Shown: one piece after another, positions 59,937 to 64,000 of the stretch | Layout: each line of letters opens with the position of its first letter | Numbering within the stretch: the stretch's first letter is position 1 | Origin: Anaerofilum sp. An201 | GTDB lineage: Bacteria > Bacillota > Clostridia > Oscillospirales > Ruminococcaceae | DNA length: 64,000 nucleotides | Reading direction: 5' to 3' | Assembly (NCBI RefSeq): GCF_002160015.1 | Contig: NZ_NFJT01000008.1 | Coordinates: forward strand, 50,300 to 114,299 | The notes under the pieces: generated by a model | Databases searched by the model: none | The model's input: the letters and a program-made list of their open reading frames with translations, nothing else | Told to the model about the DNA's origin: nothing | Position numbers and translations under genes: made by a program

Positions 59937-60317
59937 ATGAACGAAGATTGGGTATTCAAACGCGGGGATCTTTATTATGCGAATTTGAACCCCTATTTTG
60001 GCTCGGAGCAAGGTGGCACACGCCCGGTTCTGGTGCTTCAGAACAATATGGGCAACTTCTTTTGTCCCACCTTGATTGTCGCGCCGCTCACCAGCAAATG
60101 GATCAAGAAAAAGGAACTCCCGGTTCACTATACTCTGGAAAGCGTTCAAGAGCTGGGCCAGAAATCGGTTGTCCTGTTAGAACAAATCAAAACGATTGAT
60201 AAGCGGCGCATTTTATCCTACATTGGGAAAGTATCCCGAGAGGAAATGCGCGCCGTAGATGAAGCTCTGCAAGTCAGCTTGGACATCCATATCCCGGAAG
60301 AAATGGAGGCACCATGA
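59937..60317 (+). CDS. MazF/PemK-type toxin-like protein without an obvious antitoxin
   Basis: The 126-residue protein matches the MazF/PemK fold throughout: FKRGDLYYANLNPYFGSEQG, GGTRPVLVLQNN, TLIVAPLTSK near 47-56, and KSVVLLEQIKTIDKRRILSY near 72-91. Such proteins are sequence-specific RNases, usually held by a small upstream antitoxin. No antitoxin ORF precedes it; instead there are the noncoding region and AGGAGG. On element ends of this type it may act with the excisionase-like genes or serve element maintenance. Confidence 0.85.
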   Translation: MNEDWVFKRGDLYYANLNPYFGSEQGGTRPVLVLQNNMGNFFCPTLIVAPLTSKWIKKKELPVHYTLESVQELGQKSVVLLEQIKTIDKRRILSYIGKVSREEMRAVDEALQVSLDIHIPEEMEAP

Positions 60318-60348
60318 GCTGGCTTTTCTTTCTATAAGGAGGCATACC

Positions 60349-60573
60349 ATGTTTGAAGAAAAAATCGCGGCATTGAACCGCGCAAATGAGCAAAGTGCTG
60401 TTTGCTATGAAAAACGCACTTATACCGTAGATGAGATACAGGACATTTTGGGAATCAGCCGTCCCACCGCATACAATCTTGTGAAAAAAGGATTGTTTCA
60501 CAGCGTCAGAGTAGGCGGCCATATCCGTATTTCCAAAAAGAGTTTTGATGAATGGCTGGATCAAAAATCATAG
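60349..60573 (+). CDS. Excisionase-like small HTH protein
   Basis: The 74-residue protein has a MerR/excisionase-type helix-turn-helix (YTVDEIQDILGISRPTAYNL at about 25-44, followed by VRVGGHIRISKKSFDEWL). Such proteins bend DNA at attachment sites and steer the integrase to excision. AAGGAGG precedes the ATG at 60349. It lies about 530 nt upstream of the integrase, with a terminator and a double-HTH gene in between. Confidence 0.82.
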   Translation: MFEEKIAALNRANEQSAVCYEKRTYTVDEIQDILGISRPTAYNLVKKGLFHSVRVGGHIRISKKSFDEWLDQKS

Positions 60574-60581
60574 TATTTGTC

Positions 60582-60622
60582 AAGGATGTCGGTTGGACAA
60601 TCGGCATCCTTAACTTTTTTCC
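60582..60622 (+). terminator. Intrinsic terminator after the excisionase-like gene
   Basis: A ten-base stem AAGGATGTCG (60582-60591) with CGGCATCCTT (60602-60611), one G-T pair, is followed by AACTTTTTT. Confidence 0.75.
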
Positions 60623-60684
60623 TGAATCCTCTTACAATGGAGCCACAACAAAAGCAATCTTCAATTTTAAGAGGAGGTAACATA

Positions 60685-61098
60685 ATGCAACAAGCAAAGA
60701 CGAAAAAAAGTATCTCTGTCCCAGAGATGGGCAGGATGCTTGGTTTAGGCAAGGTCGAATCATACTGGCTGGTCAAGAAAAACTATTTTACCACCATCCA
60801 GGTGGCTGGCCGTATGCGAGTGATGCTGGATAGCTTTGAGGATTGGTACGCTGGACAATTCCACTACAAAAAAGTGGATGGCACACCCCCAGGCGCAAAG
60901 TGGCGGCACACAACAATGTCTGTTCCGGAACTCGCTGAACTTCTTGGCCTTAAATCTGCAACAGCCTATGACTTAGTAAAGCGAGCACACTTAGAGACCA
61001 TGATCATAGACCGGCGAATCCGGGTCGTTAACGATAGTTTTGAAAGCTGGTACGCCGGTCAAAGTCACTACATAAAAATCACAGAAAGGAGTTGCTGA
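60685..61098 (+). CDS. Protein with two excisionase-type HTH domains
   Basis: The 137-residue protein contains the same domain twice: ISVPEMGRMLGLGKVESYWL to SFEDWYAGQFHY (about 9-62) and MSVPELAELLGLKSATAYDL to SFESWYAGQSHY (about 77-129). A fused tandem excisionase could bind two sites at once. GAGGAGG lies just before the ATG at 60685. Its stop is 2 nt before the integrase ATG, so the two form one unit. Confidence 0.78.
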   Translation: MQQAKTKKSISVPEMGRMLGLGKVESYWLVKKNYFTTIQVAGRMRVMLDSFEDWYAGQFHYKKVDGTPPGAKWRHTTMSVPELAELLGLKSATAYDLVKRAHLETMIIDRRIRVVNDSFESWYAGQSHYIKITERSC

Positions 61099-61100
61099 GT

Positions 61101-62489
61101 ATGGCATCTATTGTAAAGCGTAAAAATAAGTATTCGGTGGTATATGCCTATTTTGATGAAGCCGGTAAGAGACGGCAGCGGTGGGAAACCTTCGATACTA
61201 ATGCAGAAGCCAAAAAGCGTAAAGCCCAGATTGAATACGAGCAGGAATCCGGCACCTTCATCGTTCCCAATGCCAAGACTTTGAATGACTTGCTCAATGA
61301 GTATATGTCCATCTATGGGGTAAACACCTGGGCAATGTCCACATACGAAAGCCGTCGAGGTTTAATGCGAAACTACATAACCCCTATTATTGGGGATATG
61401 TGCTTGGGGGAAATCACTCCGCGAATGATGGACAAATACTACCGGGATTTACTGAGCGTGAAAGCGGTCAGTGTAAACAACCGCAAACCAACAAACGAGT
61501 ATTTGACTCCCCATACTGTTCGTGAGATCCACAAGCTGCTGCGTAATGCCTTTAACCAAGCTGTGCGTTGGGAACTGATTGCAAGGAACCCTGTTCTGAA
61601 CGCAACCCTCCCTAAAGAGGAGCACAAGGAGCGGGAAATCTGGACCGCTGATATGCTCGCAAAAGCGATGGAGGTTTGTGATGACCCGATTTTATTGCTG
61701 GCCCTGAACCTTGCGTTCTCCTGCTCTTTGCGTATGGGAGAGATGCTCGGATTGACATGGGATTGTGTCGATGTATCTCCGCACAGCATTGATGCTGGTA
61801 ATGCCAGCATTTTCGTCAACAAGGAATTGCAGCGTGTCACTCGTGGGGCGCTGGATGATCTCAGCGATAAAGGGGTAATCAAAAAGTTTCCTCCTTGTAT
61901 CGCAAGCACCCATACAGCACTTGTTCTGAAAGAACCAAAGACCAAGACCAGTATTCGGCGGGTCTACCTTCCCAAGACGGTTGCTAAAATGTTGGTGGAC
62001 AGAAAAGCTGAAATTGACGAGCTGAAAGACCTGTTCGGTGATGAATACATCGACAACGATCTTGTGTTCTGCACCAGTAACGGACGCCCTATGGAAAGTC
62101 AGATCATCAACCGGGCCTTTAACAAGCTCATCAAGGAAAACGGATTCCCCCATGTGGTTTTCCATTCTCTCCGGCATTCCAGTATTACTTACAAACTCAA
62201 ACTGAATGGCGGCGATATGAAAGCAGTCCAGAGTGATTCTGGCCATGCACAAATGAAGATGGTGGCAGATGTTTATTCCCACATCATTGATGAGGATCGC
62301 TGCATTAACGCACAGCGGTTTGAGGACGCATTTTATTCTCAAGCGAAAGCTCCAGAACCAGCCATACAGGAGGTTGAGGAAAAGGAAACCGGCACAACAA
62401 CTGCCGAAAGTGATACGGCAAAAATCCTTGAACTCCTCAAAAACCCTGAGACCGCTACTCTCTTAAAGCAAATTGTCAGTGCTCTGTAA
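61101..62489 (+). CDS. Integrase of the right-hand element (tyrosine recombinase)
   Basis: The 462-residue protein has an arm-binding domain (about 1-50, KYSVVYAYFDEAGKRRQRW), a core-binding domain (about 58-170) and a catalytic domain with Arg in SLRMGEMLGL near 212, His and Arg in HSLRHSS near 354, His in SGHA near 381 and Tyr in DVYSHI near 391. It would integrate and excise the element at the tRNA-Arg site 350 nt downstream. AAAGGAG precedes the ATG. The acidic tail after residue 415 is typical of Tn1549-type integrases. Confidence 0.94.
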   Translation: MASIVKRKNKYSVVYAYFDEAGKRRQRWETFDTNAEAKKRKAQIEYEQESGTFIVPNAKTLNDLLNEYMSIYGVNTWAMSTYESRRGLMRNYITPIIGDMCLGEITPRMMDKYYRDLLSVKAVSVNNRKPTNEYLTPHTVREIHKLLRNAFNQAVRWELIARNPVLNATLPKEEHKEREIWTADMLAKAMEVCDDPILLLALNLAFSCSLRMGEMLGLTWDCVDVSPHSIDAGNASIFVNKELQRVTRGALDDLSDKGVIKKFPPCIASTHTALVLKEPKTKTSIRRVYLPKTVAKMLVDRKAEIDELKDLFGDEYIDNDLVFCTSNGRPMESQIINRAFNKLIKENGFPHVVFHSLRHSSITYKLKLNGGDMKAVQSDSGHAQMKMVADVYSHIIDEDRCINAQRFEDAFYSQAKAPEPAIQEVEEKETGTTTAESDTAKILELLKNPETATLLKQIVSAL

Positions 62490-62506
62490 GAGCAGGCCCA
62501 GCAAAG

Positions 62507-62541
62507 AAAGCCTCTCATTTTATGAGGGGCTTTCTTCTTTT
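62507..62541 (+). terminator. Terminator of the integrase gene
   Basis: A twelve-base stem (AAAGCCTCTCAT at 62507-62518 with ATGAGGGGCTTT at 62522-62533, one G-T pair) has a TTT loop and is followed by CTTCTTTT. Confidence 0.8.
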
Positions 62542-62575
62542 GAACGGGATTGTATTATGACCAATCACTTTTTTT

Positions 62576-62752
62576 GTTAGCAGGTTTTTTTGCAGGTTTT
62601 GAGGTCGTGTTTGCAAAGTACCTCGATTTGTTTGCAAATCTACACGATCCTTGCTAACAAAATTAGCAGACATGAAAAGAAGGCTTTGAACACAGAGCAG
62701 CCGCCTTTCTTTGCAATCCTCGGAAATCGCGTTAGCAAGGCCGTTAGCAAGG
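62576..62752. repeat. Integrase arm-type sites (TTAGCA repeats), element side
   Basis: TTAGCA-centred octamers occur at 62576-62583, 62651-62658 (inverted), 62662-62669, 62731-62738 and 62743-62750, the last two as a direct repeat with a 12-bp step. Two more lie at 63021-63028 and 63032-63039 on the other side of the tRNA fragment. This is the pattern of recombinase arm sites around an att core. No gene is seen in 62542-62837. Confidence 0.6.
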
Positions 62753-62783
62753 GCCTTATCTTTCGGATGTTCAGGCAATCGGA

Positions 62784-62829
62784 GAAAATAAGAAAAGCCG
62801 AAAACCCTGATAAATCAATGGTTTTCGGC
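62784..62829 (-). terminator. Terminator behind the tRNA fragment
   Basis: Arms GCCGAAAACC (62797-62806) and GGTTTTCGGC (62820-62829). On the minus strand the stem runs into TTTTCTTATTTT. It would end transcription of a tRNA reading leftward through the attachment site. Confidence 0.75.
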
Positions 62830-62837
62830 GTTTAATC

Positions 62838-62882
62838 TGGCGTCCCTGGCGGGATTCGAACCCACGGCCTTTCGCTTAGGAG
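62838..62882 (-). other. attachment site: 3' part of a tRNA-Arg gene
   Basis: The minus strand reads from the anticodon loop CTCCTAA through the T arm (GTGGG, TTCGAAT, CCCGC) to the acceptor end CAGGGAC, G and CCA. This is the 3' 45 nt of a tRNA-Arg with anticodon CCU. The bases before the loop do not continue as a tRNA (no matching anticodon or D stem), so it is an att core and not a full gene. It lies 350 nt past the integrase. Confidence 0.82.
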
Positions 62883-63020
62883 TATGGCGTGCCGCTTCGT
62901 ACATCGTCCGCTTCATAATTTGCCTTATTGTTTAATCTGAAATTGTATTGCCTGGTTACTGGTCAACTTGCATAAAAATCCCTGTAATGCCGCCTCGTGA
63001 CGGGGCGTTCAGAAGGTCAA

Positions 63021-63039
63021 ATTAGCAAATTCTTAGCAG
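63021..63039. repeat. Two TTAGCA repeats right of the attachment site
   Basis: ATTAGCAA (63021-63028) and CTTAGCAG (63032-63039) match the repeats left of the tRNA fragment. They belong to the end of the neighbouring element in the two-element model. The rest of 62883-63121 shows no gene. Confidence 0.5.
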
Positions 63040-63121
63040 GGAGCGTGTCTGTGAGGGCCTTTCCCGTCAGGGATACCGGGCAGGTATGGGCAAAACGCCG
63101 ACAAGAAACAGGAGGCAGATT

Positions 63122-63325
63122 ATGAGTGCATCGGGCGAAAAGCAGACGCCGAAAAACAGAACCTACACCGTGGAGGACATAGCCGCTATTCTCGGCATTG
63201 GAAAATCCTCTGCTTATAAGCTGGCAAACTCCGGCGAGTTCCAGACGATCCGGATTGGAAACATGATCCGCATTTCCAGAAAATCCTTTGAAGATTGGCT
63301 GGGGATGGAGGATAACGAGGAGTAA
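63122..63325 (+). CDS. Excisionase-like HTH protein of the next element
   Basis: The 67-residue protein has a MerR/excisionase-type helix-turn-helix (YTVEDIAAILGIGKSSAYKL at about 17-36, then IRIGNMIRISRKSFEDWL). It is similar to but distinct from the protein at 60349. AGGAGG lies 8 nt before the ATG. It is followed by its own terminator and then the replication-type gene, an order seen at one end of Tn1549-like elements. Confidence 0.82.
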   Translation: MSASGEKQTPKNRTYTVEDIAAILGIGKSSAYKLANSGEFQTIRIGNMIRISRKSFEDWLGMEDNEE

Positions 63326-63366
63326 GTAATGAGTAACTGAATACAGACCGGCCATCTGCCGGGGCA

Positions 63367-63400
63367 ACGCCATAGGTAACACAAACCTGTGGCGTTTTTT
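63367..63400 (+). terminator. Terminator after the HTH gene
   Basis: An eleven-base stem ACGCCATAGGT (63367-63377) with ACCTGTGGCGT (63385-63395), one T-G pair, is followed by five to six T residues. Confidence 0.75.
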
Positions 63401-63584
63401 ATGCCCTGCCGGGGGCATCCAAAACTGTATGAATACGGGTGGGAAATCCCCTGTTTTTTCGCCTGTGAGCGGCGCAAACGAAGTCGCCCATATCCTTTCC
63501 CTCATGGGAGGACGGGCAGTGATACAGGGGCGCAAAACCACCAAAACGAACACTTTTCAAAACCAACGGAAGGAGGTATCCAAC

Positions 63585-64000
63585 ATGGCGGTATTCCGCA
63601 TTGAGAAAACCCGCGATTACACGGTGATGTCCAACCATCACCTGCGGGACAGGTCGCTCTCGCTGAAAGCGAAGGGCCTTCTCTCCCTCATGCTCTCCCT
63701 GCCGGAGGAGTGGGACTATACCACCAAGGGGCTGGCCCGGATCTGCAAGGATGGCGTTGACAGCATCTGCGCCGGGGTGCGGGAGCTGGAGGAACACGGG
63801 TATGTGATCCGCCAGCGGGTCCGCAACCCCAACGGCCAGCTCGGCGCCATCGAGTACACCATCCTGGAGCAGCCCAGACCGCCGGAACCTAAACCGGAAA
63901 AACCTGAACGGGAAAATCCAGTCCTGGATAATCCTGAACAGGCTTCCCCTGTCTTGGAAGAACCTGAACAGGGAAACCCCGCACAATTAAATACTAATAG
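63585..64000 (+). CDS. Winged-helix replication-initiator-like protein, N-terminal part (cut by window edge)
   Basis: The frame is open from the ATG at 63585 to the right edge (138 codons). The protein starts MAVFRIEKTRDYTVMSNHHL and has a winged helix (about 25-95, LSLKAKGLLSLMLSLPEEWD then GLARICKDGVDSICAGVREL) and a linker with repeated PEQ/NPV motifs. This is the opening gene of Tn1549-like elements, usually described as a replication initiator or DUF6017-type protein. AAGGAGG lies 7-8 nt before the ATG. It resembles the gene at 1626 only in general fold. Confidence 0.8.
   Translation, partial: MAVFRIEKTRDYTVMSNHHLRDRSLSLKAKGLLSLMLSLPEEWDYTTKGLARICKDGVDSICAGVRELEEHGYVIRQRVRNPNGQLGAIEYTILEQPRPPEPKPEKPERENPVLDNPEQASPVLEEPEQGNPAQLNTN

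Noticed and set aside
62838..62882. Functional tRNA-Arg gene
   Set aside because: Only the 3' part from the anticodon loop on is present; the 5' side does not pair as acceptor, D or anticodon stem.

Overview
The window looks like accessory DNA from a gut-type Clostridia (Oscillospirales/Lachnospirales-like Firmicute). I infer this from strong AGGAGG-type ribosome binding sites, sigma-A-like promoters, near-50% GC, Tn1549-like conjugative-element genes, and DUF families that I recall mainly from such genomes. There is almost no core-genome gene here. The window is a mosaic of integrative elements, a defence island and a long array of immunity-protein-like genes.

Layout. (1) 1-3.5 kb: the end of a mobilizable or conjugative element on the minus strand (MobP3-like relaxase cut by the window edge, its small accessory protein, a winged-helix replication-type gene), then a membrane-anchored sigma-like gene on the plus strand. 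(2) 3.6-22.5 kb: a minus-strand defence island. Reading in the direction of transcription it holds a TIGR02391-like gene, hamA and hamB (Hachiman), a small XRE regulator, an AlbA/Schlafen-type ATP-binding regulator with a tandem repeat, a SIMPL-domain protein, then hsdM, hsdS, a DUF4238 gene, two unknown genes, hsdR and a single-chain SIR2-APAZ-Argonaute protein. (3) 22.6-31.4 kb: modules separated by three copies of a dispersed repeat. They are a tyrosine-recombinase pair with two small genes, a TOTE-type primase-helicase-PLD protein with an AlbA-type regulator, and a truncated second copy of that helicase. (4) 31.4-62.9 kb: an integrative element whose left part seems lost. It starts in a shred of the giant helicase typical of these elements, then relaxase and a TetR regulator. 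Next comes a 21-kb plus-strand run of about 21 immunity-like genes (SUKH, ankyrin, LRR, NTF2-like, NADAR, SUFU/DUF4253 and other DUF families) with no recognisable toxin. It ends with a WYL regulator, an XRE/ImmA switch with matching operators, sigma-like genes, a probable structured RNA, a MazF-type toxin, excisionase-like proteins and an integrase. (5) 62.8-64 kb: a 45-nt 3' piece of a tRNA-Arg gene (attachment site), followed by the start of another element (HTH/excisionase-like gene and a replication-type gene cut by the edge).

How the parts fit. At least three anti-phage systems lie side by side on the same strand: type I restriction, Hachiman and a SIR2-Argonaute. The Argonaute gene is the last gene of what looks like the hsd transcription unit, and Hachiman has an extra third gene upstream. 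The right-hand element carries its own SOS-type switch (XRE repressor, ImmA-like protease, and inverted-repeat operators in front of the repressor and of an ArpU-like gene). The tRNA fragment flanked by integrase-arm-like repeats suggests two elements joined end to end in one tRNA gene. All family names come from reading the protein sequences; no database search was possible.
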